A stretch of 49,625 nucleotides of DNA from NCBI GenBank assembly GCA_030843315.1, contig JAUUPT010000027.1, forward strand, positions 1 to 49,625, written 5' to 3'. The notes below the pieces were generated by a model. That model made no database searches. It was not told the DNA's origin and saw nothing but the letters and a program-made list of their open reading frames with translations. The stretch is from Bacteroidaceae bacterium. Lineage in GTDB: Bacteria; Bacteroidota; Bacteroidia; Bacteroidales; Bacteroidaceae. The position numbers and the translations under genes are program-made. Shown piece by piece: positions 1-7,798 of this stretch; position 1 is the first letter of the stretch; every line of letters begins with the position of its first letter.

Positions 1-330
1 GGCCACGCCGGCGCGAGCAGCTTCTACATTGGCTTCGGCGGTGCGCAGGGCGGCGAGATAGGGCACCTGGTCGATAATGAACAGCACTTGTCCCCGGCGC
101 ACCGTCTGCCCTTCTTCTACACAAAGCTTGGTGAGGGTGCCGGACACCTGCGGATAGATGTCAATGTCCTGTCGTCCGCGGATGGCTGCGGAATAAGTGG
201 TTTGTAGCTCTTTGTCGGTCGTTGTCACGTTCATCACCCGATACTCCGATTGGGGTTGCACGACAGGAGCGTTGCCGCAGGCTGCCAGTGTTGCACTACA
301 GAGGATGGTCATCACCGTCTGTTTCATCAT
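1..330 (-). CDS. RND efflux system periplasmic adaptor (membrane fusion) subunit, C-terminus cut by window
   Basis: Only the first 110 codons are present; the gene runs off the left edge. The product starts with a short signal peptide ending in a lipobox (LAAC followed by GNAP), so it is probably a lipoprotein anchored in the inner membrane and facing the periplasm. It continues into the start of a biotinyl/lipoyl-like hairpin domain (GTLTKLCVEEGQTVRRGQVL), the hallmark of HlyD/AcrA-type adaptors that bridge an RND pump to an outer-membrane channel. Two in-frame starts are possible: ATG at 330 and ATG at 348, each preceded by the same AAAGAGT sequence. I chose 330. The gene is divergent from an AraC-type regulator, which is a plausible controller. 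Family assignment is firm; the exported substrate is unknown. Confidence 0.85.
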   Translation of the reverse strand, partial: MMKQTVMTILCSATLAACGNAPVVQPQSEYRVMNVTTTDKELQTTYSAAIRGRQDIDIYPQVSGTLTKLCVEEGQTVRRGQVLFIIDQVPYLAALRTAEANVEAARAGVA

Positions 331-410
331 ACTCTTTCTTGTTATCATACTCTTTTTATCTTAAATAATACTTCTTCGTTTCCGTTTTCCCTTGTCTTGA
401 AAACCGGGGG

Positions 411-418
411 CAAAGGTA
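411..418 (-). promoter_or_regulatory. Bacteroides-type -7 box for the efflux adaptor gene
   Basis: Read on the minus strand the sequence is TACCTTTG, matching TAnnTTTG. It lies about 80 bases before the ATG at 330. A TTG repeat stands upstream but at a short spacing (about 16 bases). Confidence 0.5.
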
Positions 419-484
419 TACCGTTTTTGAACAACAACTTGTTTCATTGAAGGTACTCGATTGTTCATTTTGGGAACATACAGC

Positions 485-514
485 TTGACAATCGAAAAAG
501 AACTGCTACCTTTG
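485..514 (+). promoter_or_regulatory. Bacteroides-type promoter of the AraC-family gene
   Basis: TTGAC begins at 485 (TTG 485-487) and TACCTTTG occupies 507-514, with 19 bases between them. This matches the Bacteroidetes primary sigma consensus closely. The predicted start of transcription is about 25 bases before the ATG at 545. Confidence 0.75.
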
Positions 515-544
515 CCGCCATAATTCACCATTCATTAAAAACGT

Positions 545-1378
545 ATGAACCCACTATTGACCACCAAAGAAGAAACCTTCAGAGCAGGAACGGATAACCT
601 TGACTTTTTTCGGAAACGTCTTTCCAAAATCAGCAATGGTGTCATCTTATTCTGCTTCAGCGGCGAAGCGGACATCATCCTCGACCTGAAGAAATATCAT
701 ATTGTCCCGAACACAAATACGATGATACTGCCCAACTCCATCTTCTCCCTGACATCCGCGAGCAAGAACTTCAGCGTGCACTACTTCGCCTTTTCGGAGG
801 AGATGTTCAGAACTGCCAGTTTCCGCCTCAATCCGGCATTCATCCATTTCCTGAAGGAAAACTCCAGTTATACGCATACCTTGCCGGAGGCACTCCGCTC
901 TATCAATGGACTGATAGAAGCAAGCGTTGCCATTTACAATGATTTTACAAACCGCTTCCGCGAAAACATTGCCCAGAACCTGCTACACATCTTCCTTCTG
1001 GATACTTACGACAAGGTGCAGCGTCTCTTCACACAGGAGCAGATAGAGGGTAGCAGCCGGAAGGAACAATTGTTCAAAAAGTTTATAAATCTGATACATA
1101 CGCATTGTACCACTCAGCGGGATGTCACTTTTTATGCCGAACAGTTGTGCATCTCCACCCGCTATCTTTCCGCCATCACCAAGCAGATGGGAAGGGATTC
1201 GGCAAAGGAAATTATTGATGAGTTTCTGATGCTGGAGTTGAAGGTGGCTTTGCAGTCCACCGACTTGTCACTGAAAGAAATTGCCGATAAGTACCGTTTC
1301 CCCGATCAGTCTTTCTTCGGACGATACTTTAAGAAGCATGCGGGGATGTCGCCTAAGGAGTATAGGGCACGGAAATGA
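545..1378 (+). CDS. AraC family transcriptional regulator
   Basis: This 277-residue cytoplasmic protein has an N-terminal sensing region of about 160 residues that I do not recognise in detail. The C-terminal double helix-turn-helix occupies roughly residues 170-277. The end of that domain is typical of the family: LSLKEIADKYRFPDQSFFGR followed by YFKKHAGMSPKEYRARK. It is divergent from the efflux adaptor at the window start, so local control of that efflux operon is a reasonable inference. The 3' end overlaps the convergent MATE gene by 26 bases. The effector cannot be read from the sequence. Confidence 0.9.
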   Translation: MNPLLTTKEETFRAGTDNLDFFRKRLSKISNGVILFCFSGEADIILDLKKYHIVPNTNTMILPNSIFSLTSASKNFSVHYFAFSEEMFRTASFRLNPAFIHFLKENSSYTHTLPEALRSINGLIEASVAIYNDFTNRFRENIAQNLLHIFLLDTYDKVQRLFTQEQIEGSSRKEQLFKKFINLIHTHCTTQRDVTFYAEQLCISTRYLSAITKQMGRDSAKEIIDEFLMLELKVALQSTDLSLKEIADKYRFPDQSFFGRYFKKHAGMSPKEYRARK

Positions 1379-2717
1379 ATATCCTCCTGCTCAGCCCCGT
1401 TTGCACCACTCCCCGCATAAAGAGATAGGTGAGGAAGGCAAGCCATAGCGCATGGTTCCCCAGGATGGGGCGGAATCCGTAGTACACGGCAAAGAAACTG
1501 ATGGCGGCGACGGCCATTGAAAGCAACATTTCACGTGTAGCTGTGGCGCCGATAAATATTCCGTCCCAGATAAATGCGGCAATTCCGGCGGCAGGTATGG
1601 CGAGCGCCCAATAGAAATAGGTATCGGCAGCAGTTATCACTTCTTTGTCGTTTGTCAGCAGACCCAGGAAGGCATTACCCCCCACGGCATAAGTCAAAGT
1701 GAAAAGCACCGCCATCACCCCTCCCCAGGCAAACAAATGCCGGACGGTGCTTCGGAAAGCATCGCGGTTGCGCGCACCTATGTATCGTCCGCTCAAAGCC
1801 TCTCCCGCATAGGCAAAGCCATCCATCACGTACGAGAACAGCGTGAAGAGTTGCATCAGCAATGTATTGACAGCCAAGATGATTTCTCCTTGTTCCGCCC
1901 CTGCTGAGGTGAAGAACAACGTGACTGCCACCAGGCAAAGCGTGCGCAGGAAGATGTCCCGGTTCACCGAGAAGAAGCGCATCATCGCCGCCTTCTCCCA
2001 AATGCCTTTTCTGTCTCCTGTAATTCGTAATTTGTACTTTGTAATTCTTAGGAACTTTCTCAGCTTGCCATAATGCTTCATCCATAGCACCAGCCCCATG
2101 ACAAAACCGGCATACTGCGCGATAAGCGTTCCCAAAGCCACCCCTTCCACCTTCATGCCGCACAGATAAACCAGGCTGAGGCTGGCAATGATATTAACCA
2201 CATTCTGTGTGATGGCTATGTACATCGGTATGCGCGAATTCTGCATGCCGATGAACCAGCCCGTCAGCCCGTATAGACCCAGCATGGCCGGTGCTCCCCA
2301 GATGCAGATGTGAAAGTAGAGTGTAGCCAGTTCCCTGACCTCTTCCGTAGGATGGATAAGCAGGAATGCCCCGCATCTGATAGGAACCTGCAACAAGATG
2401 AGGCAAAGCGCCACCGCCAGCCCTATACCTACCGAGCGCACCAGCAAGCGGACTACCTCCGGCAAGTCCCGTTTGCCATAGGCTTGCGAAGTCATGCCGC
2501 TGGTTCCCATACGCAGGAAACCGAAAATCCAATAGATAATATTGAACAGCATACCGCCCACGGCGATGGCACCGATATAGGCAGGCGCACCCAGATGTCC
2601 CACGATTGCCACATCTATCAGTCCGAGCAACGGAACGGTGATATTCGATACAATGGAGGGCAATGCTATTTGTAATATTTGTCTGTCTCTGGGCTTCATC
2701 GGTAATGCTTGTTTCAT
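1353..2717 (-). CDS. MATE family (DinF/NorM-like) multidrug/organic cation exporter
   Basis: A 454-residue integral membrane protein with about twelve hydrophobic segments. It opens with the MATE-like stretch LQIALPSIVSNITVPLLGLI and VDVAIVGHLG-like residues, and contains the GSSGM-type motif as GTSGMTSQAYG. Proteins of this family export drugs or metabolites in exchange for Na+ or H+. The start at 2717 is supported by a -7 box just upstream. Oddity: between the two halves, around residues 222-235, the stretch LRITKYKLRITGD is encoded by an AATTACGAATTAC-like simple repeat typical of Bacteroides intergenic DNA, so the linker seems to carry an in-frame repeat. Substrate unknown. Confidence 0.9.
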   Translation of the reverse strand: MKQALPMKPRDRQILQIALPSIVSNITVPLLGLIDVAIVGHLGAPAYIGAIAVGGMLFNIIYWIFGFLRMGTSGMTSQAYGKRDLPEVVRLLVRSVGIGLAVALCLILLQVPIRCGAFLLIHPTEEVRELATLYFHICIWGAPAMLGLYGLTGWFIGMQNSRIPMYIAITQNVVNIIASLSLVYLCGMKVEGVALGTLIAQYAGFVMGLVLWMKHYGKLRKFLRITKYKLRITGDRKGIWEKAAMMRFFSVNRDIFLRTLCLVAVTLFFTSAGAEQGEIILAVNTLLMQLFTLFSYVMDGFAYAGEALSGRYIGARNRDAFRSTVRHLFAWGGVMAVLFTLTYAVGGNAFLGLLTNDKEVITAADTYFYWALAIPAAGIAAFIWDGIFIGATATREMLLSMAVAAISFFAVYYGFRPILGNHALWLAFLTYLFMRGVVQTGLSRRIFISVPYTP

Positions 2718-2743
2718 AAAGCGGGTAAAGTTACGCAGAAAAG

Positions 2744-2751
2744 CAAAGATA
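2744..2751 (-). promoter_or_regulatory. -7 box for the MATE exporter gene
   Basis: On the minus strand it reads TATCTTTG, matching TAnnTTTG, 26 bases upstream of the ATG at 2717. No clear TTG element is visible at the usual distance. Confidence 0.5.
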
Positions 2752-2809
2752 CTGGGGAATATTAACTATATTTCTACCTTTTACTGGTGATGATTGTGGG
2801 GAAAGTTCG

Positions 2810-2817
2810 TAAATTTG
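2810..2817 (+). promoter_or_regulatory. -7 box for the TPR protein gene
   Basis: TAAATTTG matches TAnnTTTG, 54 bases before the ATG at 2872. A TTG at 2794-2796 is too close for a standard -33 element. Confidence 0.4.
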
Positions 2818-2871
2818 AAGAAGATTTCCTGTAAATCTGTTTTGGGCTGTTAAACTATACACTATTTAGAA

Positions 2872-3552
2872 ATGAAAACCTTAGCTTTATTGTTCTTCTT
2901 ATCGCTGATTAATCCCCTGGCACTTCTGGCACAGTCGGCAGGCGACCTGTTGCCGAAAGTCTCCGAAGCCCTCTCCGAGGGTAAGGATGATTATGCTGTC
3001 AGCCTGTTCCGTCAGGCCGCCAATGCCGGCGTAGACCAGACGGAGATGTTCTATTGGACCAATGTCGATAAAAACAGCGCGGTAGCTCCCCGCCTCGTCA
3101 ATGAACTGGCAACGTATTACAAAAGGAAGCGTAACTACGATAAAGCCTATCTTTTCTATAAAGAGTACCTGCAGCGCTATCCCGAAGATGTGCCCGCCCT
3201 CGTTTCGTGTGCCGAAATGGAGATGATGCGCGGAAAGGAAAAGGATGCCATGAAGACCTGTGAGAAAGTCCTGATGCTCGACGCCAACAACCTACAAGCC
3301 AACATCTTCCTGGGAAACTACTACTACCTGCAAGCCGAAAAGGACAAGAAAAAGCTCGATGACGACTTCAAGAAAATAACTTCCCCCACCCGGATGCAGT
3401 ACGCCCGCTACCGCAACGGCCTTTCGGACGTGTACACCACCAATTACAGCAAAGCGAAAAACTATCTGCAACGGGTGCTGCAACTCTTCCCTTCTACCGA
3501 GGCAGGCAAGACGCTGGAGAAGATAAAGAGGGTGGAGGCGGAGATGAAGTAA
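2872..3552 (+). CDS. Periplasmic tetratricopeptide-repeat protein
   Basis: A 226-residue protein with a signal peptide (MKTLALLFFLSLINPLALLA then Q). TPR-like helix pairs follow across most of the rest (for example YDKAYLFYKEYLQRYPEDVP and the stretch around residues 115-160). TPR domains mediate protein-protein contact, so this is likely a periplasmic or envelope scaffold. No enzyme motif was seen. It stands alone on the plus strand and ends 9 bases from the convergent DUF4143 ATPase gene. A more precise role cannot be given. Confidence 0.8.
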   Translation: MKTLALLFFLSLINPLALLAQSAGDLLPKVSEALSEGKDDYAVSLFRQAANAGVDQTEMFYWTNVDKNSAVAPRLVNELATYYKRKRNYDKAYLFYKEYLQRYPEDVPALVSCAEMEMMRGKEKDAMKTCEKVLMLDANNLQANIFLGNYYYLQAEKDKKKLDDDFKKITSPTRMQYARYRNGLSDVYTTNYSKAKNYLQRVLQLFPSTEAGKTLEKIKRVEAEMK

Positions 3553-3561
3553 TTAGGAGCG

Positions 3562-4773
3562 TCAGAACTCCTCTGCCAATAGCCATGCTTGCACGTGGCG
3601 TACGCCTTCTCTTATTGGGAGTTGCACTTCGTCCATCGATACTACCCACTTTTCATAGCTGTCGGCGATGGATAGTAATGGGGCATATTCCCGTTCACGC
3701 GTTTCCTCGTTTTCAAGCGAATAGGCTACTTGGAGATAGATAATTCGGTCATCCTTCATGGCTACAAAGTCTACTTCTTTGTTGCGTAATGTGCCGGTAT
3801 AAACTTGAAAATCGCGACGAAGAAGTTCTAGATATACTGCATTTTCCAGTAAATAGCCTATCCCATAGGCGTACCCCGGAAAAAGAAAGTTTTTGAAGGC
3901 AAGGTCGTTCAGGTAGTATTTGCAATTTCCTGCCAGTACATCTTTCTCTTTTATATTGTATCGCTCTGCTTTGTGCACAAGCAGGGTTTCTTCTATATAG
4001 CCGGTGTAGTTGGCAAGTGTGTCGTAAGAAACTTTGCGGTTCTTTGATTTAAAGAAATTGATTACGTTCTGGATAGAGAACATATTCGAGGCATTGTTCA
4101 CCAAATAGATGAAAAGGTCATCCAATAGACGGACGTCACGGATAGGCTTACGCTGTACTATATCGCGCAGCAGAATGGTATCCTTTACGGACGAGACATA
4201 CTGCTTCTGTGATTCTTGATCTATCAAGTTATACAATTCGGGCAACCCGCCCAGTTTCAGGTACGACAAGTATGATGAGCGTTCTCTCTCTTTCCGTGTT
4301 ACTTGCAGATATTCGGCATAGCTGTATGGAAAGATGCCGAACTCTATGTAACGACCGGAAAGCAAGGTTGCCAGTTCGCTGGAAAGCATCTTGGAGTTTG
4401 ACCCGCTTATAAATAGTTCACACTCTTCTACAAAGTCTTGGGAATGGGAGTTGACAAAGCGTTCCCAGCCTTCTATGTTCTGTATTTCATCAAGAAACAA
4501 ATAGACTTTTCCTTCCGGTTTCTGCTTTTGGCGATAAAGTTGGTATAGTTTTTCCAAATCCTGGTAAGTTTCGATAAAGTCGAACTCCAAATATTCCTTG
4601 TTTACATATAGGATATTATTGGGACTTACGTCCCGTTTGGAGATTAGCTCCGAAGCTATTTGTCGCAAAATATAGCTTTTGCCTGCGCGGCGTTGCCCGA
4701 TGAGTACCTTTACCAGCCTGTTCCCGATAAAGGCGTGAAGCCTGTCAGTATAGGCAGTACGTATCAATCCCAA
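3562..4773 (-). CDS. AAA-type ATPase with DUF4143 domain
   Basis: A 403-residue cytoplasmic protein. The N-terminal P-loop (VLIGQRRAGKSYILRQ, near residues 24-39) and Walker B (VYLFLDEIQNIEGW) mark the AAA_14 ATPase domain. The stretch SGSNSKMLSSELATLLSGRY is the sensor region. The C-terminal part is DUF4143, which has a nuclease-like fold in this family (note KEVDFVAM). These proteins are abundant in Bacteroidetes and remain poorly understood. The first possible codon is TTG at 4773 because a stop codon lies two codons upstream; TTG at 4767 is an alternative. A palindromic candidate operator overlaps its promoter, suggesting specific, perhaps auto-, regulation. Confidence 0.85.
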   Translation of the reverse strand: MGLIRTAYTDRLHAFIGNRLVKVLIGQRRAGKSYILRQIASELISKRDVSPNNILYVNKEYLEFDFIETYQDLEKLYQLYRQKQKPEGKVYLFLDEIQNIEGWERFVNSHSQDFVEECELFISGSNSKMLSSELATLLSGRYIEFGIFPYSYAEYLQVTRKERERSSYLSYLKLGGLPELYNLIDQESQKQYVSSVKDTILLRDIVQRKPIRDVRLLDDLFIYLVNNASNMFSIQNVINFFKSKNRKVSYDTLANYTGYIEETLLVHKAERYNIKEKDVLAGNCKYYLNDLAFKNFLFPGYAYGIGYLLENAVYLELLRRDFQVYTGTLRNKEVDFVAMKDDRIIYLQVAYSLENEETREREYAPLLSIADSYEKWVVSMDEVQLPIREGVRHVQAWLLAEEF

Positions 4774-4848
4774 TAGTTAATGGTTTCCATTCCAAAGGTT
4801 ATACTTCTCCAAAGCGTTCCATTTCTCGTTCATAATCGAAAGTTTCTA

Positions 4849-4856
4849 CAAAAGTA
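4849..4856 (-). promoter_or_regulatory. -7 box for the DUF4143 ATPase gene
   Basis: On the minus strand the sequence is TACTTTTG, matching TAnnTTTG. The expected -33 region is occupied by the palindrome at 4865-4880 rather than by TTG. Confidence 0.5.
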
Positions 4857-4864
4857 GCAAAAGT

Positions 4865-4880
4865 TTCGATTATAATCGAA
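4865..4880. promoter_or_regulatory. Perfect 16-base palindrome, candidate operator
   Basis: TTCGATTATAATCGAA is a perfect dyad directly upstream of the minus-strand -7 box at 4849-4856. A matching half site (TAATCGAA) recurs at 4833-4840, on the other side of the -7 box. This flanking layout is what a repressor or activator site would look like. The binding protein is unknown. Confidence 0.5.
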
Positions 4881-5007
4881 TCTTTCTTTGGCTTTTGTAG
4901 GGTTAGTAGGAGAGACTCTTGCATTCAATACGGTTGTTACCCTGCATTTTGAGCTATATGTGGTGTCTTTTGCAATATAAGTACTCCTTTGCCTGCTGCA
5001 ATAGGCC

Positions 5008-5015
5008 TATCTTTG
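5008..5015 (+). promoter_or_regulatory. -7 box for the GH2 gene
   Basis: TATCTTTG matches TAnnTTTG; a TTTG lies at 4988-4991 (short spacing). Transcription would begin near 5022, which argues against translation from the ATG at 5030 and for the ATG at 5060. Confidence 0.5.
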
Positions 5016-5059
5016 TTGCTTAAGGATTTATGTTTTGTTTAACTTCAAAGATAATATGT

Positions 5060-7504
5060 ATGAGAATGTATTTTAAGAACTTTATGGCTGCCGCTATCAT
5101 CTTGGTAGCACTATTGACGGTTGCTCCGCTGAAGGCGCAAGTGTCTTTTGGCGATGCGGCGAAATTCAATGACGGATGGCTGTTCAGCCTGACGGATGAC
5201 TCGGCTATTGCCCGGACTTCGTATGACGACAGCAAGTGGCGGAAACTCACTTTGCCGCATGACTGGTCTATCGAAGGACAGCTTTCGCCCTCGCTGGCAA
5301 GCTGCACCGGCTACTTGCCCGGTGGAATAGGATGGTATCGCAAACATTTCAATATAAATGATGCCGCTGCACGGCATTACATTTACTTCGAAGGGGTGTA
5401 CAACCGCAGTGAGGTGTACCTGAACGGACATCTGTTGGGTAAGCGTCCCAACGGCTACGTCTCATTCCTCTACGATCTGACTCCTTATCTGAAAGAGGGT
5501 GACAATGTGCTGGCTGTCCGTGTAGACCACAGCCGCTATGCCGATTCCCGTTGGTACACCGGTTCCGGCATCTATCGGGATGTATGGATGGTAGCTGCTT
5601 CCGAAACGCATTTTGCACAGTGGGGAGTGGTTTGGCACGCCACTTCATTGACCGACCGCCAAGCTACCGTTGCCGTCGACATGGAAGTAGAGAAGCACAA
5701 GGCAACGGGTGATAAGCTCGAACTGTCGGCAACTTTGTATGATGCCTCGGGCAAGCAAGTGGCGCAACGTCGCACACGTGTGGTCGACGGCAAGGCGGGC
5801 ATTACCAAGGAAACCATTGCCCTGAAGGTAGCCAAGCCACACCGCTGGGACCTCAGCAATCCCTATCTCTATACACTGAAAACAGAACTCTTCAGTAACG
5901 GGAAGCGCATTGACGGAAGCGAAACCAAAGTGGGACTCCGCACATTGGACTTTGATGCCAATAAAGGTCTTGCCCTCAATGGCAACCGGATAAAGGTGAA
6001 AGGTGTGTGCCTGCACCACGATGCCGGCGTGCTGGGTGCCGTAGTGCCCGACGAAGTTTGGGAACGCCGTCTGAAGAACCTGAAGGAGATAGGTGTAAAT
6101 GCCATTCGCATGAGCCATAATCCGCAAGCGCCGATTGTTTATCAGTTGTGCGACGAACTGGGCCTGCTCGTGATGGACGAGATCTCGGACGAATGGGAAT
6201 TCCCGAAACGCAAATGGGTGGAAGGCTGGAACGTAGGTACACCGAGCTTTGACGGCTCTTTCGACTTCTTTGAAGAGTGGATAGAGCGGGATGTGACCGA
6301 TATGGTGCGCCGCGACCGCAATCATCCTTCCATCTTCTTGTGGAGCATCGGCAATGAGGTGGACTATCCCAACGACCCTTATTCCCATCCCGTTCTCAAT
6401 GGTTCTAAAATCAACCAGCCGATGTTTGGCGGTTATAATCCGGAAGCTCCCGATGCCATGCGCATCGGTGTCATAGCCAAACGCCTGGCTGCCTGCGTGC
6501 GTGCTGTCGATACTTCCCGTCCGGTAACAGGAGCTTTGGCAGGTGTCGTCATGTCCAACGAAACGGAATATCCCGATGCGGTGGATGTAGTGGGATATAA
6601 CTACACGGAAGACCGCTACGACATGGATCATGCCACTTACCCCAACCGCATCATCTACGGAAGTGAAACCAGTTCAAGCCTGGACTCCTGGTATGCAGTG
6701 AAGAACAAGGAATTTATCTTCGGACAGTTTATCTGGACGGGTACGGATTACTTGGGCGAGTCAGGCCGTTGGCCTTCCCGCGGACTATATACCGGGCTGC
6801 TCGACTTCGGCAGCTTCCCCAAACCTCGCGGGCACTTCCGCGCTTCGTTGTGGAGTGAGAAGCCGGTCACTTATATCGGTACATATCCTGTACGCACCAA
6901 TCCCCGGCAACCCGACCGCATCTACCTGTCAACCGATGCCTGGGATATCTGGAACTACGATCAAGGCCAGAATATCCGTGTGGTTTGCTATACCAATGCT
7001 CCGCAGGCACGTCTGTTGCTCGACGGGAAAGTGGTAGGAGAGATGAAACCCTACGACGAAAAGACAGGCATCATCTATTGGGATATCCCTTATCAGGCGG
7101 GAGAACTGCGTGCCGAGGGCTGCGACAAGGATGGCAATGTACAGTCCAGCTATGTAATCAAGACATCCGGCCGTCCCTATGCCTTGCGCGTCAGCGCCGA
7201 CCGTACTACACTTTCCAAAGACCGTGCCACGGCACACATCACCGTGGAAGTGGTGGATGAGAATGGAACCATTGTGAAGCTGGGCGATAATGATATTACC
7301 TGCCACATCGAAGGGCCGGCACGTTTGCTTGGTCTCGAAGGTTCTGACAACACCGACATGGGTGATTACAGGGATAATCATCAACGTGTGTACCACGGAC
7401 GCCTGTTGACGTACATACAGACTACCGGAGAAGCAGGACAAGTGCGCGTGAAATTCACTTCGCCGCTTTTGCAAGGAGCGGAAGTTATACTGACCTCTCT
7501 ATAA
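5060..7504 (+). CDS. Glycoside hydrolase family 2 protein, beta-galactosidase-like
   Basis: An 814-residue exported enzyme. The signal peptide ends near VAPLKAQ. The N-terminal jelly-roll domain (about residues 25-190) includes GYLPGGIGWYRKHF, followed by an Ig-like domain and the TIM barrel. In the barrel, E433 of WSIGNEVDYP is the predicted acid/base and E536 of YGSETSSS the predicted nucleophile. C-terminal beta-sandwich domains follow from about residue 600. Members of this branch release beta-linked galactose (or related sugars) from glycans in the periplasm. I start at ATG 5060 because it leads directly into the signal peptide; 5066 and 5030 are alternatives. It is a lone gene with its own promoter, not next to a SusCD pair, so the natural substrate is uncertain. 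Confidence 0.88.
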   Translation: MRMYFKNFMAAAIILVALLTVAPLKAQVSFGDAAKFNDGWLFSLTDDSAIARTSYDDSKWRKLTLPHDWSIEGQLSPSLASCTGYLPGGIGWYRKHFNINDAAARHYIYFEGVYNRSEVYLNGHLLGKRPNGYVSFLYDLTPYLKEGDNVLAVRVDHSRYADSRWYTGSGIYRDVWMVAASETHFAQWGVVWHATSLTDRQATVAVDMEVEKHKATGDKLELSATLYDASGKQVAQRRTRVVDGKAGITKETIALKVAKPHRWDLSNPYLYTLKTELFSNGKRIDGSETKVGLRTLDFDANKGLALNGNRIKVKGVCLHHDAGVLGAVVPDEVWERRLKNLKEIGVNAIRMSHNPQAPIVYQLCDELGLLVMDEISDEWEFPKRKWVEGWNVGTPSFDGSFDFFEEWIERDVTDMVRRDRNHPSIFLWSIGNEVDYPNDPYSHPVLNGSKINQPMFGGYNPEAPDAMRIGVIAKRLAACVRAVDTSRPVTGALAGVVMSNETEYPDAVDVVGYNYTEDRYDMDHATYPNRIIYGSETSSSLDSWYAVKNKEFIFGQFIWTGTDYLGESGRWPSRGLYTGLLDFGSFPKPRGHFRASLWSEKPVTYIGTYPVRTNPRQPDRIYLSTDAWDIWNYDQGQNIRVVCYTNAPQARLLLDGKVVGEMKPYDEKTGIIYWDIPYQAGELRAEGCDKDGNVQSSYVIKTSGRPYALRVSADRTTLSKDRATAHITVEVVDENGTIVKLGDNDITCHIEGPARLLGLEGSDNTDMGDYRDNHQRVYHGRLLTYIQTTGEAGQVRVKFTSPLLQGAEVILTSL

Positions 7505-7590
7505 AGTTCAAAGCCGGAAACGTCCGTTTCGGTATTTGTCTGTCATTCAGTGCGTAGAGAGGAATCTTTTCTCTTGTACGTCAGTATTCA

Positions 7591-7678
7591 CAGTTTACTA
7601 TTAATGAACCATCAGTTTACTACTATTAAACTGGCGGTTTATTATTGTTAAACTGTTAGTGTACTCCTTTTATGCTGT
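7591..7678. repeat. Tandem array of degenerate 22-base palindromic units
   Basis: Units begin at 7591, 7613, 7635 and 7657. The ten-base CAGTTTACTA occurs at 7591 and again at 7613; TTAAACTG occurs at 7626 and 7648; each pair is exactly 22 bases apart. The units have an AGTTTA arm on the left and a TTAAACT arm on the right, so each is roughly self-complementary. The fourth unit is much more diverged. Confidence 0.65.
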
Positions 7679-7755
7679 GGATCAGATCATTAGTACTTTT
7701 GTCCTTTTACGGCAATAATCCTCTTCACAGGAGTATAACGGTTAGAAACTTTATG

Positions 7756-7763
7756 TACCTTTG
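7756..7763 (+). promoter_or_regulatory. -7 box for the 7799 gene
   Basis: TACCTTTG matches TAnnTTTG, 36 bases before the ATG. No clear TTG at the standard spacing. Confidence 0.5.
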
Positions 7764-7798
7764 CTGCATCTATTTGTTAAAGATAAATACAGATAAAT

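Larger units (their letters stand above)
7505..7798. other. Intergenic region with dispersed repeat, 22-base array and promoter
   Basis: This 294-base gap has no gene. At 7541-7567 there is a variant of the widespread dispersed motif TGTCATTC...GAATCT. At 7591-7678 there are four degenerate units of 22 bases (listed separately). At 7756-7763 there is a -7 box for the next gene. Confidence 0.6.

Noticed and set aside
5645..6631. Long minus-strand open frame opposite the GH2 gene
   Set aside because: It mirrors a well-supported enzyme and has no recognisable protein features.
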